Position numbers and translations under genes: made by a program
Shown here: positions 43,932 through 55,374 of the stretch, piece by piece
How the letters are laid out: every line of letters begins with the position of its first letter
Numbering within the stretch: position 1 is the stretch's first letter
The notes under the pieces: model-generated
What the model was told of the DNA's origin: nothing
Database searches by the model: none
What the model saw: only the letters and a program-made list of their open reading frames with translations
Source of the DNA: Mytilinidion resinicola
Taxonomy: Eukaryota > Ascomycota > Dothideomycetes > Mytilinidiales > Mytilinidiaceae
Length of the DNA: 64,000 nucleotides
Direction: 5' to 3'
Assembly: GCF_010093595.1 (NCBI RefSeq)
Contig: NW_022985449.1
Location: forward strand, 493,410 to 557,409

Positions 43932-45511
43932 TCAATGAGCCTTCGAGCCCAATCCATTCCTGATCTGGTCCTCGCGTCTCACGATATGCTTCGGCAGTGC
44001 ATCACCAATGCCAAAGAAGACAAAGAGAGCCCACTTCCATCGAAACGGGTTGATCGCAACGGTGAATGCAAACCAGTAAAGCAGCTCGCCATACGTAAAG
44101 AAGTCGAACGCGCCACCAGGTGCTTTAGTCTTGATCCAGCGCGTCATATCGATCCACTTCTTCATAAGCGGCTCCCGCGGCCTCGCTAGCGGATCAACCA
44201 GGTATGCCAGCAGCAGCCGAGTATAGATGCCAATATGGTAGTTACCGACGGTGCCAATGGCGTTAACGTAGGTACAGTTGTTACAGCACACGTCGACATG
44301 TGCAGGCGGAAACACCTGCAAGTACCAGTTCGGCGGCTGATAGGGATCCTCGAAGCAGTCGTCGGGCAGGAAGTTGAGCGAGGGCCGTTGGTAGCCGGTT
44401 GCAAGAATGACGATGTCAGCGTCGACGACCATATCGCGGCCTGGCCCGCCTTTAGGGACGCCCTGGCTGCGCTGGGTGAATTTTAGCCCGGTCTCGGTGA
44501 AGGAGTGGATGTCGCCGCGTAGCCAGGTCGCTTTGCCGGCGCGGACGAGGTCTAGCACGTCGCTGTTGACCATGGGCGTGTCGGTGAAGATGCCTTTGGT
44601 GCCTGGCGGTGGAGAGATAGAGGCGAGGTCGCGGTAGAAGAGCTTTCGGAGGAGGGTCTCGGGGATCCAGCTTGTGAGAGTTTCCATGCCGAAGATGTTG
44701 AGGGAGAGAAGGGCGTCGACGAGTGGGTTGCGTGGGATGATCCATTTTTCGGAGCGGGCAAGAACATCAGTGTGGGCAGCATCTTCGTGGGCAACGAATT
44801 CGAGGGCTTCGACGGCTGACGCGCCGCCGCCTATGATCACAACCTTCTTCCCTTTAGCACTCTTGCCATCAAGCTGCGAAGAGTGGTAGATTTCTCCCTT
44901 GAAGTTGCTCTCTCCATGAATGTGGGCCATTTTTGGATCACCACAAGTGCCAATGGCAGCAATGACACCATCGAAGTAGCCGTTGGCGGGGTCGTTGATA
45001 ATCCAGCGGCCATCAGAGTCTTTGTATACCTTGTCGACCTTGGTATCGAACTTCGTCTTCGACTCCAGACCGTAACGCTCCCAAAGTTCTGTGACTTGGC
45101 TGACGATCTGCTGGCGATTGGGGTATCCTTTGTTCCATTTGATCGAAGGATGGAAGCGGTACATAATGCTGTGGATTTGGAGGCCGGAGGTGTTGTTCAC
45201 TTTCTTGAAAACTGTTTAGCAGTGTACATATATGTAGGAGATAGCTTCAGTCATACACTCCATATTCCTCCGAGGGCCTTTCGACTTCCAGATTCAAATA
45301 TCCTGCAGTCAAATCCATGGCCGACGCAGTGAGACGCTGCCGAAACACCAGTGAGGCCAGCTCCAATGATCGCGATTTTAGGTCTGCTAAGATGTGCATT
45401 TGGGGGAGGAGGGGCAGGAGAAAGCAGTTTATCGATGGCCCATTGGAGGATTTGGTAGACGAAGAGAATCGGAGTGGCAAGGAAATGCTCAATGGAGTCT
45501 AGGAGAGCCAT
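43932..45511 (-). CDS. Flavin-containing monooxygenase-like FAD/NAD(P) oxidoreductase
   Basis: Two exons, 45511-45257 and 45203-43932, intron 52 nt, joining GGIWS to KVNNTSGLQIHSIMYRFHPS in phase; 508 residues. Hydrophobic N-terminal helix (SIEHFLATPILFVYQILQWA) may anchor it to a membrane. FAD-binding GxGxxG in IAIIGAGLTGVSAASH; FKGEIYHSSQLD matching the FMO identifying motif; second dinucleotide site VVIIGGGASAVEALEF; DIVILATGYQRPSLNFLP near the C terminus. Family members oxygenate N, S or carbonyl groups or act in secondary metabolism; the substrate cannot be read here. ATG at 45511 (MALLDSIEHF) was preferred to the Met at 45544, since the latter adds no conserved sequence. Confidence 0.88.
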
Positions 45512-45830
45512 GGTGAAGACAATTGAGGAATGTGAGAGCTCCAAAGGGCAAACATGTTAGCATTAGCAGCTTAAGTAGTTGTCGGCTTTCGGGCGAGTCG
45601 GCTGTGATGTCACTTTGATGTTTCAGTCTATTTTGGAGAAAAAGTGGGACCTGTATTCTACCCTGGGTGCCTGGCACTGGCATGTGAAGAAAGGCAGCGT
45701 GCAGGTCGTTCGTGACGGCGACAAACAAAAGAGACAAAGAACCAAACGCGACGGTCGCAGGCATAGAGACAGAGACCTGCAACATGGTCCCCGTCGCTTT
45801 GCACAGCTGCTGGAGTTGGAGGAGCAGAAG

Positions 45831-46220
45831 ATGTCGCCGGCGAAGACTAGAGGGCAGAACGGACAGGGAAGCTCCAGCGCTAACTCACGACCTCACCTTT
45901 CAAAACTGATCAACCAGCAACTCGAATCGCAACAGGCCGGGCCAGCTGATCTAGATGAACTGCCAGATGCCAATTGCTACTATGATCCTTCTTCGAGGCC
46001 GCCCATTGTTGACCATGTCCTAGATACGCTCAATAGTAGCTTTCCTCCGAGCCTCCCCCACCGCGTCCTGCACGACATCTACGCACGCGCCAAGGAAAAG
46101 CTTGCTCCGAATGTACCTGAGGACTTTGACATACTCTCAAACCTCGCGCCCCATCTAGCTACTGAAATTGCCGCAGCCAAAGCCCATCTAGCGAACGACG
46201 CGAAAGAGCAATCACCTTAG
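45831..46220 (+). CDS. Upstream ORF in frame with the Thp1-like gene (possible N-terminal exon or separate small protein)
   Basis: 129 codons from ATG 45831 (MSPAKTRGQNGQGSSSANSR) to TAG at 46218-46220. The sequence looks protein-like: HLSKLINQQLESQQ, ELPDANCYYDPSSRPPIVDH, LPHRVLHDIYARAKEKLAPN, ILSNLAPHLATEIAAAKAHL. The same phase stays open after the TAG into the Met at 46317 and the PCI protein, and no better splice pair removing the TAG was found. It may be a separate small gene, a 5' uORF, or the real N terminus with a nonsense change. No family recognised. Confidence 0.5.
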   Translation: MSPAKTRGQNGQGSSSANSRPHLSKLINQQLESQQAGPADLDELPDANCYYDPSSRPPIVDHVLDTLNSSFPPSLPHRVLHDIYARAKEKLAPNVPEDFDILSNLAPHLATEIAAAKAHLANDAKEQSP

Positions 46221-46316
46221 GTTCCATACCAACCTCCATCCGTGGTCCTACCGCTAGTACAGCCGCTGGCACCACACCCAGCGGAGCCAGCGAAGGCTCC
46301 ACCCCCATTACACACG

Positions 46317-48175
46317 ATGCAGTCCTCCCAGACGCCTGTACTCGACAAGTTCCTCGGAGAGGTCGATAGGATCGTGCGCGACAAAAATGGTGTTGAGCTA
46401 CAGGCCTTTCTGGTCATCGAGCCGCCTTTCAACAGCCTCTACGAAGCCATGATTGCGGAGATGCGCAAAATATATCCCAAGGGTAAGGAGGGCGCATTGG
46501 AACAGAGATGTAGTAGGATGCTCAAGGAAGCTGGCGAAGACGCAGAGGGTGCGACATGGACCATATTCGTCAAATTCATGGCCAATTACCTCTCCTTCAT
46601 ACGGGACGTGGATCCCTCGAATTTGTTGGAAACATACAATATCCTCAGTGAGCTACAACAGTACGTGAAAACATTCTTATTGTTACATATTGAAAGAGGC
46701 CTCTATTACATCCTAGCTCCAATACTGCTTTCCGTTCGAAATCGAATGCTGCAGACTTCTTGGAGACTGGCGTCAAGATATCAGATGCAATGCTCTTTGA
46801 ACCTCATTTTTAACAAGCACATCTAACTCCGATGTCCAGAAAAGCGAATAGTGCCTTAACAAGCCCGTCAAAAGGACTCATAATCCTACCCACCGTGATA
46901 GCCTACGCACGTGTTTTTGCCCGACTTGCCATTGGACTGGATAAAAATCCCGAACTCATAGCCCATTTGGTTGTCCAAAGCAACTCCGAAGAAGATGGGC
47001 GTCGGGAAACGCTTCCAGAGCGAGCAGCAAACATACTTCGGACTGCTTTTGTCACTTGTCTGAACGACCGAGGATCAGGATCAGGAGGTGTGAAAGATGG
47101 CAAACCGGATGGAAAGAAAGTCGGAATATACAAGATAGCCAATCTATGCTTGAAGATCCTGTTTCAATGCGACAAGAAGATGAACGCTGAGCAAATCTTC
47201 ACCAACATCTACAACCAGTCGCCGCCACTTTCAATCTATCCCGCGTCAGAGCGCGTGACTTATCTCTACTATCTCGGCCGCTTCCATTTCTCGACAGGCC
47301 ATTTCTTCCCTGCCCAAATGGCCCTCCAGGCTGCTTATGACCAATGCTTAGCCAGTCCAGCGTGTGTCGGCCAACGTCGCCTGATACTCATCTATCTAGT
47401 AGCAGCCAACATGATTCTTGGCCGTTTCCCTACTCAGTCCCTTTACGACCGACCCGAAGCTGCCGGCCTGCAAGCTATCTTCCAGCCTATCGTCCACACT
47501 TTAATCAAAGGCGACCTCGAAACTTTCAGGCGCCTAGTCGACTGGGATTCTCCGAATGCGCCGTGGCTCATGCGAAGATACAAGATGCTCCTTCAGATCG
47601 CCCGCCTCTGTGAGGTCATAGTCTGGCGCTCCCTCTTCCGACGAGCCTTCGTCTTGACCGGCGTCCAAGGTGACAATGAAACCCGCAAAGCGCCCACTCT
47701 AGACCTCAATTATGTCCTGGCCTTGTTCGTATTCCTAGAGAAGCGGGCGTTGCACCCGCCCGAGAGACTCGACAAATTTGGACCAGCGCCGGATCCGCCA
47801 CCAGAAGCGTACTATATAGACCCAGAGTTCGTGGGTGCGGATGGAAAGCCGCTAGAGGGATACCATGCAAACGTCAGTCTGCCTTCTATGTTGAACATAG
47901 AGAGCAAATGCTCTTCGCTTATCTCTCAAGGCTTCATGAACGGCTTCATCTCGCATAAGTTGAAGCGGTTCGCGATCAAGGGCGCCAAAGAGAAAGGGTC
48001 AGCGCTGGCCGCAGGGTGGCCGAAGTTTTGGGATGTCATCAACGCGGAGGCGCCACCTGACTGTCCTGGATGGAAGCAGGACGTTGCGAGTTCTTCGGCG
48101 GGAGGTGCGTTTGGGCCGGGAATGGTGGTCAACCTGAGCAATGCGAGGCCTGTTGGCTCCGGGCCGCTTGGCTGA
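46317..48175 (+). CDS. PCI-domain protein, Thp1-type (TREX-2 mRNA export)
   Basis: Two exons, 46317-46660 and 46840-48175, 179-nt intron; 559 residues from MQSSQTPVLDKFLGEVDRIV. Visible: VELQAFLVIEPPFNSLYEAM, TWTIFVKFMANYLSFIRDVD, LPTVIAYARVFARLAIGLDK, GIYKIANLCLKILFQ, the PCI-leading helices ASERVTYLYYLGRFHFSTGH, RRLILIYLVAANMILGRFPT, and the C-terminal winged-helix part INGFISHK-like NGFISHKLKRFAIKG. This is the PCID2/Thp1/Csn12 architecture. In yeast Thp1 binds Sac3 and Sem1 at the nuclear pore and couples transcription to mRNA export. Csn12 is a related alternative, but the sequence resembles the Thp1 branch more as I recall it. Confidence 0.8.
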
Positions 48176-50274
48176 CGGTCTTGGATAGATAATGCTGAGA
48201 ACAGGGATATCGATGAAGTCCGGCTCCTAGGTTGGATTCTTTCAAACGCAACCTCGTGTGTTTGGCTTTGCTACTTGGTTCGGCATATATCATGAGACAT
48301 GAGCGACGCTCTATACCCCCAAGTGAGGCCAATTTCTAGATGGTCAGTTACATCATATCATCATTTCTTACGTAGTGCAACTTCCGTAAGCCCGCCGCCT
48401 ACTAACAAGCTTCCACCCTGTCATCACCCTTGTTCCAAAAGCAGACTGTCATAGATACTACGATCCTATAGCACACCACAGTCTCGTGATCAGAAAGTGG
48501 TCGAGATTCAGGGTCCCGCGCGCGTTGCATGCGCCATGCACCCCAGTCTGCAAACCCCGCATGAGAAGCGGCTCGGCTGCAAGGTTATTACAAGCTACCT
48601 TCCCGCGTAAGCTGATACCTCCGAGGCACATGTTGATGTGCCGTGTGCGACGTTATTGCCGGTCGCTTTAATGCTTTTGGTTGAGTAGACTGGGGAAAGG
48701 GTGCGTTATCCCGAATACTCGGGAAGGACTTGCTTGGGAACGAATACGAGAACCGTCTTGACGAAGCCTGAAAGTAGATGTCTTCAAAAGAATTATTACT
48801 ATATATATCCTTGAAGTTCGAAGACAGTAGGCTGCGTGAATTAGCAGAAAGTAAGTTTTTGAAGCCTGGTATCCTTGCACAGAATGTTTCAAAGATGATT
48901 GTTAGGGGTAAGGAGAGGGTCTGGAAGGATCGTGGCACGGTTTGAGACTGCAATAGTAAGAACACTTGTATTCGTGAGGAGGAATGCTTGAGAAAAACAG
49001 CCGTAAAAGTGGCTACACGATAGATATTTAGAGTACTCTCCAAGTCGACTGCTTTGGACTTGGTTACTGGATTGGGTTAGCCTAGGAATGAAGCGGACTA
49101 AATATCAGCTACGCCGACCCCGTTTCATCTCACGTCTGCGACAACCACCAATCGGTACGCTACCATAGCGCAAACCATCGCTTGACTTCCCACAAAGCGT
49201 TTGAACCATCCGTCCAGGGCGGACGCTGCATGTCTGCTGCAATGGCGCCGCCGCGGCCTCAACTCTGTCAAGCGCCCTTGAGGCCTCGTGGTCTCGTCCC
49301 TATGCCGCTTCAATATCAAACCTTGAAACATTGCTCGTGCCCGTGTCCAGGGGTAAGTAAGTCGAGGCGGAAACACTCGACGAAACAGTGTACCTTGCTC
49401 CCTTCCTCGGACGTGGCCGACCGATGTTCTTTCTGGGAGAGCTTAATTCTCGTCTCCAGACTTTGACCGGCGGCCACCAGGTAACGCCCTTGTGGCACCT
49501 TTTTCAGTGCTGTGCGACAGATGAAATACATGGCAGGAATCACGAATGCTCTAATGGGTTTTTGACTCATTTGCCTCCGATAGCGGCTATCTTCTGCGAC
49601 CCTCTTTGTGCCCTTTCTTTGGTCCTTTGATCCTTTGTGACGCTTTCTCTTTGACTCCACAGTATTCGCGGCCCAGTCCAGGCTTGTGAAATGAAGAACC
49701 TATCACCATTATTTCTACAACATCACCCATGTCCTGAATCTCAAAAGGCCCCTATCATTTCCGATCTAAGCCCACGCTTGACTCCACCCGGCTGTTTTTC
49801 CGGTCTGTCAGGCCTGTCTCTCCGACCTCTCACGACTATGCCTTGCATAGTAAAGGGTGTGGCTGTTAATTGAGTCGTGGTAAAAGTTTCAAAGAATACG
49901 ACGCTGGCGAAACACGTAGCAATGCTACTTATGCCTTCTGCGCTTGTAAGCGGATATTAGCTCGGGCTGCGGAGTAGGTCATATGCATACTTTACTATAA
50001 ATCTTTCTTGCCGCTGCATACCGCTGCTCTGTTACACGCGGCTGTCCATCGTGATCACAAGGCTTGCTCAGAGAGCACCTTCACACTCATTCTTTGTTTC
50101 TTGTGCTATCATTCCTTTGTATATAATAATCACTCGTTCAAAGCCTTTGTTCGAAGACTCAGACTCTCCGAACGACTTCTTATAACTTCTTCGGCCACCA
50201 TCACTCTCTACAGCTGGCCCTGTTAGCATCTACAACTTTATACCCCTTTCACTCTTCTCAACTTCTACTTCAGT
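48176..50274. other. Intergenic, 2.1 kb
   Basis: No gene, RNA or repeat supported; short overlapping frames only. 49980-50270 has a TATAAAT-like site near 49995 and CT-rich leader sequence that suit the GH5 promoter. Confidence 0.45.
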
Positions 50275-51593
50275 ATGCATCTTCAACTCATTTCCCTTCT
50301 CGGTCTTGTCGCCGTTGCCAGTGCCTGGCTTCCGTCAGACAACAACCTCTTCGGACATGAAGCTCAGATGAACGCTACCTTCTCTAACTTGAACGCTGGA
50401 AAAGGCCGCGTTGTCAAGAAATGGCTGCCTTCTTCTGGAAAAATTCGCGGCGTGAATCTTGGCTCACTGTTCATTGTTGAGCCCTGGATGGCATCGACCG
50501 AATGGGCGACTATGGGATGCGGCACCTCGAAGTCAGAGTTTGACTGCGTTCTGAAGCTCGGTCAAGATGTTGCGAATACCGCCTTCGAAGGTCACTGGAC
50601 TCGCTGGATTACCGAGGCCGACTTCGACGATATGGTCAAGTACGGCTTGAACACTGTCCGTATCCCACTGGGCTATTGGATCGACGAGAGCCTGGTATAC
50701 AGCGACAGCGAGCACTTCCCCCAAGGCGGCCTTGCGTATCTTGACAAAGTCGTTGGTTGGGCCGCGGCTAAGGGCATTTATGTTATTCTTGATCTGCATG
50801 CGGCACCTGGAGCCCAAGTGGCGCAACAGCCATTCACTGGACAGGTAAGATATTCCCCTAATCGGCACAGCACTCCCGCATCATGATAATAAACTAACAA
50901 AGCTTCCAGTACGCTTCCACTCCTGGCTTCTACCAAGACTACCAATACGACCGAGCCTACCAGTTCCTCCAGTTCATAACCAACCGTGTTCACACGAACA
51001 GCGCCTACAGCACAGTCGGCATGCTCGAAGTCCTCAACGAGCCTATCAGCGGCCAGTCCTCGCTCATCAACACCTATTACCCTACCGCACTCTCTAAGAT
51101 CCGCGAGATCGAATCCGGGCTTGGCATAACCGACAACAACAAGAAACTCCATGTCCAGTTCATGAACAAGCTCTGGGGCTCCGGAGACCCAAAGAGCGGC
51201 CTCAAGGACCTCACCAACACGGCTTTCGACAACCACCGCTACCTCAAATGGGATACCTCCGTTCAAGTCTCTCAGGCTGGATACATCGCCGCCTCGTGTG
51301 CCGACAAGGTCGCATCGGATGGCGATACGCCGCTCATCGTCGGCGAGTGGAGCATCAGTCCCGCCGATTCGGTAGAGGAGTCATCAGCCTTCGAGGTCTC
51401 GAGCGGTGCCAACAGCAACTTCTATACCAAGTGGTGGGCCGCGCAGGTCATTGCCTACGAGAAGCAGCAGGGCTGGGTCTTCTGGGCCTGGAAGTCGCAG
51501 CTTGGCGACTATCGCTGGAGCTACAAGGACGCGGTCGAGAATGGCATTATTCCCAAGGACCCGGGTCAGGCCTATAACCAGGGCGTTTGCTAG
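50275..51593 (+). CDS. exgB: GH5 glucan endo-1,6-beta-glucosidase (ExgB type), secreted
   Basis: Hydrolyses beta-1,6-glucan of fungal walls. Two exons, 50275-50844 and 50910-51593, intron 65 nt (CTAAC branch); 417 residues, normal for the family. Signal peptide to about residue 17 ([10 protein letters not shown]). [60 protein letters not shown] and [14 protein letters not shown] are typical of ExgB-like enzymes. Acid/base Glu in LEVLNEP near residue 234; nucleophile Glu in LIVGEWS near 335; [20 protein letters not shown] closes the barrel. Ends AYNQGVC. The specificity call rests on close similarity to Aspergillus ExgB as recalled; exo-beta-1,3-glucanases are more distant GH5 relatives. Confidence 0.9.
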
Positions 51594-52052
51594 GCGGATG
51601 ACTAGCTGGGTGGGGGATAGTGGCGGTGGCGATGATGATGGAGGAGTTCGACTCTTTTCACTCTTCACTCTCTATTCTTTGTGTCATATTCACTTTGGCC
51701 TTGCTCATAACGGCTCATAACGCTGAGCGTTTACCCCTACCAAGTGGCAGGTGGTATTCATTTCCTATACATGCTCTTATTGCTTTGATTTGTACATAGC
51801 ATGGTTCTCTTACTGAGATGAGGGATGAATATCATGCGCATGAATGCATTCATAGCCACTATTACGTGGCTCTATTATAGGCGATTCTGGAGAAGGAAAT
51901 GCATTCTTTTAACTAACGGCCCCCCTTGCGTGGCGGAAAACCCCCTGTGCCGGAATGAATCCATTGTCTCGGCATCTCAACTCTCTCCCTCGCGATTCTA
52001 TTGAGTAACAATTAGTGTAATATTATTCTTTAGACATTTCTGCCTAGGAAAC
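51594..52052. other. Intergenic 3' of the glucanase
   Basis: 3' UTR region and AT-rich spacer. No feature recognised before the repeat cluster that begins near 52053. Confidence 0.5.
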
Positions 52053-52528
52053 TGTTACGACTGCCCCTCTCGCCGAGGCTTTGGGCTGTTCCGGTCGACT
52101 TGGGTCTATTCCGGTATAAACAGGTCCATTTACCTAAGAACTGGGAACCTTAGGTAGAAAGGGGTGATTTATATATATATAGGCCTAGATAACACCTAGA
52201 AAAAGGCAGTAGCTTAGATAGTAAGGGGAGGGCTAATCGTACATCCCCTAACGAATAATCGTACGCCGTACACCTCCTAACGACTAATCGTGCACCCCCT
52301 ACCGCCTGTCACTTCACCGCCTTCTAATTGGCTTAGAGGGTTTCTCCGGAGCTTCCGATTAGCTCGTTTCACTTGCTCGCTAATTCCGAATGCTCTCTCC
52401 AAATGCGGCCACGTATAACACAAGCAATTACATGGCTATATAGCCTCCAGCGCAGCCTATCTAATTTGTGCAGCTGTATATACGGCCGTACGTGAGCTCG
52501 TACGTGAGCTTGTACGCAAGGCTAGACA

Positions 52529-52560
52529 AATCGGCATGGCTATACAGCCTCTCCGTTTTA
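52529..52560 (+). repeat. Left arm of perfect 32-nt inverted repeat
   Basis: Begins AATCGGCATGGCTATACAGC; its exact reverse complement is at 52700-52731, 139 bases away. Confidence 0.9.
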
Positions 52561-52699
52561 TAGTGTATCCTGCCCGATTTGCGCAGCTGTATATACAGCT
52601 CGTAGGTGAGGCTATACGTGAGGCTATACGAATTAGAAAGGCTATATAGCCGTACGTAAGGCCGTATGTGAGGCTGTACAAATCAGAAAGGATGCACCG

Positions 52700-52731
52700 T
52701 AAAACGGAGAGGCTGTATAGCCATGCCGATT
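52700..52731 (-). repeat. Right arm of perfect 32-nt inverted repeat
   Basis: Exact reverse complement of 52529-52560. With the outer ends it would allow the whole element to fold into a long cruciform or hairpin transcript. Confidence 0.9.
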
Positions 52732-53031
52732 CGTATAGCCTCAAGTATTGTCTCACGTACGAGCTCACATATGGCAGAGATGCACGTGCAAATAGACGTA
52801 AGGGTGAATGTTCGGAGGCCTCCTACCGGACCTCCGAGCCAATTAAAAGGTGGTGAAGTAACAGGGGGCTAGGGGGTGTATAATTATTCGAAAGAGGGTG
52901 TACGATTAGCCCTCCCCTACTTTTATAGTCCTCATTCTCTGCATAGTAATATAATAGCGCATTAATAGTCTGCACAGTGCGCAGCTCGCATAGCAGCTCT
53001 TCTATTAGCCGGTTATCTAATTAGTCTAACA

Positions 53032-54295
53032 GGTGGGCTTAATCCTCTTAATGCCCGCCTCTGCTAGCCGTGCTTTTGACCTTGCAGTAAAGACATGGCC
53101 GTCGGACATATTTTCTAGTGTTTTTAAGAGCGTAAGCCCTACAGTCCCGAGTTGCACGCGTTGGGAAGCTGCTGTATCTGCCAGGCCTATATATATAATG
53201 CTGTTTCCAACGCCCCACAATAAAGTAACTTTCTTAGGGCTTGCCGAGCGGGCGGAGGATGCCGACTGCAACTACGACTGCAGGCGCGATCGCAAAGGCG
53301 ACCGGGCCTGGAGCGCGTTGTCGTTCCCGTCTAGTTTATCTGCGATAGTGGCAAAACTCTCTCTATACAAGAGCTTGGGGATAGGATGTGTGTAGTGGTT
53401 GCATAGCCGGGGCGTGGGCTCATTGAGCTCGTCGAGGGAGTCTGCGTTCGGCGAGTACGCGTCGACGGGGAATTAGCGCTTTTCGGGCGAAGGTGCGCGT
53501 ATGCGCTTCTTCTCCATGGTCTTGAGCATGCCTGGATATTCTTTTTTGTGTGATGACAATACGGGTTTGTTGTGGTCGTTGGCGGCCATCCGGCCAGCAC
53601 AAGACGGCGTGTTTTGCGCGGGTGTGGGCTCTCGCAATGGTCAGGTCGCGCGCGCTTGCGAGTGGGGAGAGGAGGAGGAGACAGACGAGAGCGCGCAGGA
53701 GATTCGAGTTCGCGAATCCACGCAGCGACAGTGACGACATGCATTGAGGGCATGTGGTGCAGAGATGGAGGCGTCGAATCGATGTTGTAGCTTTCTAGGG
53801 TTCGATTGGCCCAGCAGCGACCGATTAGCGGCTTGGCATCAAACGTCAAACCATGCAGCCATGGCCTTGCTATAACGAGTTAGAGCTTAGAAACGAGGAA
53901 CTAAAGTCGGGGCACCACGGCGAGCTAGTGGCAACAACAACCACAACCTCACCCTAATTTATGTTTCGGAAAATTTCAACGCCTCTCGCACAAGGATGTG
54001 GCCAGAACGGGTCGGCCGCCCTCTCTGTCTGTAGTGGCGATGTTCCATGCCAAACTGTTTCTGTTACATATACATAAGCATATTGGCGCAGCTTGACCCG
54101 TTCCGCATGTGCACTAGCTTCACATTCTTGAAGACAAAGTAGGATCAAAGTCTAATCTCTATGTTCTCCATTTGCCAGTCGTTGAGAGTAACCTTTCCCT
54201 ACTGATGTTCGTACTGCACCTTTCAGCCCATACAAAAATCTCTGGGATTACCAACTGGCGCAACGTTCTTCCATTTCATACGATTCCACTACCAT
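53032..54295. other. Repeat relics and intergenic DNA
   Basis: 52920-53280 is AT-rich with many TAG/TAA-like triplets and looks like mutated repeat DNA; an 81-codon minus frame (53026-53271) lies there. A minus frame at 53420-53740 starts with a good signal-peptide-like segment (LLRALVCLLLLSPLASA) but then turns into Arg-rich sequence with no homology I recognise. Nothing firm. Confidence 0.4.
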
Positions 54296-55261
54296 TCAGC
54301 ACTTTGGTTCGTCATGATTTTCCCGCCTTTTCTCTACTTTGCGTCTTGCCGTGTATATCCACTCATCCAAGAAAATCCACAACCAAAGAAGTATAAACCA
54401 AGCAGAGATGACTGCTGCTCCCAGTAGGCTTAGCATGCTGAACCAGCGGCACACGGACCAAAGCGAGACCCAATGTACAGCTGATAGCTGCTCAGCTGCG
54501 AGCTCAACTTGCATGGCATTTAAAATGACGGATACCACGGCGAAGATAAAGAGTAAAGGTCCATACAGCCGCCCAAAAAAATCTCCGTATTGTCCATGGA
54601 CCTGTTCGAAGTGAAACTTGCGAAGGAACAGAGGAGCATAAAAGTTGAGTCGCGTCAACCTTAGCTCGCCATAGCAGTATCTCCCTGATACCTCCGAGTC
54701 TTCAATGTGGCCGACTTCTGCAGCAAATCGACAGAATGATGCCCAATCTACATCTTTAGAGATGAGGCGGAGGTTCTCTTGCTGGGCAATGTTGAAATCG
54801 GATTCGTGTTGGACTAGGTATCGGTACGTCCGCAGGAATCCTATCGCAGCTTTGCGGATATTGCTTTGACTGTCGCCTAGCTGGCCTGGATTCTCGCTCA
54901 GACATGTTTCCCAGAAGGCTAGCGAAAGTAGATATCTTGGAAGAGGTTTAATGAATATGCGGTCGTGTATCCAGACCAGATGTAATCGAGGTTCTTCTGT
55001 AACGATGATTTCACGACCTTTCACCCGTTGTCGATGTAACGGGTTGATGTTCGCGCTGGATAAGGTCGTCATAATCCAGAGACGCGGCGCCATTCTCTCA
55101 AGGTCCTCGGAGTAAAATTCCTTTTCAAGGAATCTTTTCATATGGGTGGAATTGTTCAGCATGACTGAAGGCTGGCCCGGCAAAGGAGCATTTGCCGGCA
55201 CTCTAGCTTCATTAAGCTCGAGATCGCGCACAAGCTGGTTCGATTCAGAGAATGGCAACAT
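54296..55261 (-). CDS. Conserved fungal membrane protein (DUF6601 type)
   Basis: 321 residues from MLPFSESNQLVRDLELNEAR (an in-frame Met at 55336 would add 25 residues without conserved sequence). Conserved blocks: FLEKEFYSEDLERMAPRLWI, ANINPLHRQRVKGREIIVTE, HLVWIHDRIFIKPLPRYLLS, YCYGELRLTRLNFYAPLFLR, QYGDFFGRLYGPLLFIFAVV. Two or three C-terminal membrane spans, then DEWIYTARRKVEKRRE. Intronless. This family is widespread in ascomycetes as a protein of unknown function; the DUF number is from memory. It is head-to-head with the NLR gene, whose first Met codons lie about 30-115 bases away, so the two may share a promoter. Confidence 0.85.
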   Translation of the reverse strand: MLPFSESNQLVRDLELNEARVPANAPLPGQPSVMLNNSTHMKRFLEKEFYSEDLERMAPRLWIMTTLSSANINPLHRQRVKGREIIVTEEPRLHLVWIHDRIFIKPLPRYLLSLAFWETCLSENPGQLGDSQSNIRKAAIGFLRTYRYLVQHESDFNIAQQENLRLISKDVDWASFCRFAAEVGHIEDSEVSGRYCYGELRLTRLNFYAPLFLRKFHFEQVHGQYGDFFGRLYGPLLFIFAVVSVILNAMQVELAAEQLSAVHWVSLWSVCRWFSMLSLLGAAVISAWFILLWLWIFLDEWIYTARRKVEKRRENHDEPKC

Positions 55262-55374
55262 AATTATATTAAAGGCAGTATAGGAATAGAATGATGAGGA
55301 AATATCAATCTCTGCAGCACTTATATCTTGAAGCAAGCCGACATCCGGTGAAGGACGTCGCTGCTCAGGCAGCC

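Larger units (their letters stand above)
52221..52920. mobile_element. Non-autonomous fold-back / MITE-like element, about 700 bp
   Basis: Left end GTAAGGGGAGGGCTAATCGT and right end (reversed) GTAGGGGAGGGCTAATCGTA match, and about 90-120 bases inside each end also match (CTGTYACTTCACCRCCTTYT, AATTGGCTYRGAGG). The ends contain two or three copies of a unit TAATCGTACACCCCCTAACG. The middle has a perfect 32-base inverted repeat and many GTGAGGCTRTACG variants. No coding capacity. Superfamily not assigned; a TA or AGTA target duplication is possible. Confidence 0.75.
52053..53031. mobile_element. Possible LTR-like relic (TGTTA...TAACA) hosting the fold-back element
   Basis: Sequence starts TGTTACGACTGCCCC at 52053 and a TCTAACA lies at 53025-53031, the kind of inverted TGTTA/TAACA ends found on fungal LTRs. 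Flanking bases (GAAAC, GGTGG) do not form a target-site duplication. The fold-back element 52221-52920 sits inside. Weak inference. Confidence 0.25.

Noticed and set aside
48588..49043. 151-codon minus-strand frame
   Set aside because: Ser/Phe-rich low-information sequence in AT-rich DNA; no start context, no domain.
53420..53740. Minus-strand frame opening with a signal-peptide-like segment
   Set aside because: After the hydrophobic start it is Arg-rich and unlike a mature secreted protein; no Cys pattern and a different frame overlaps. Kept only as a note.
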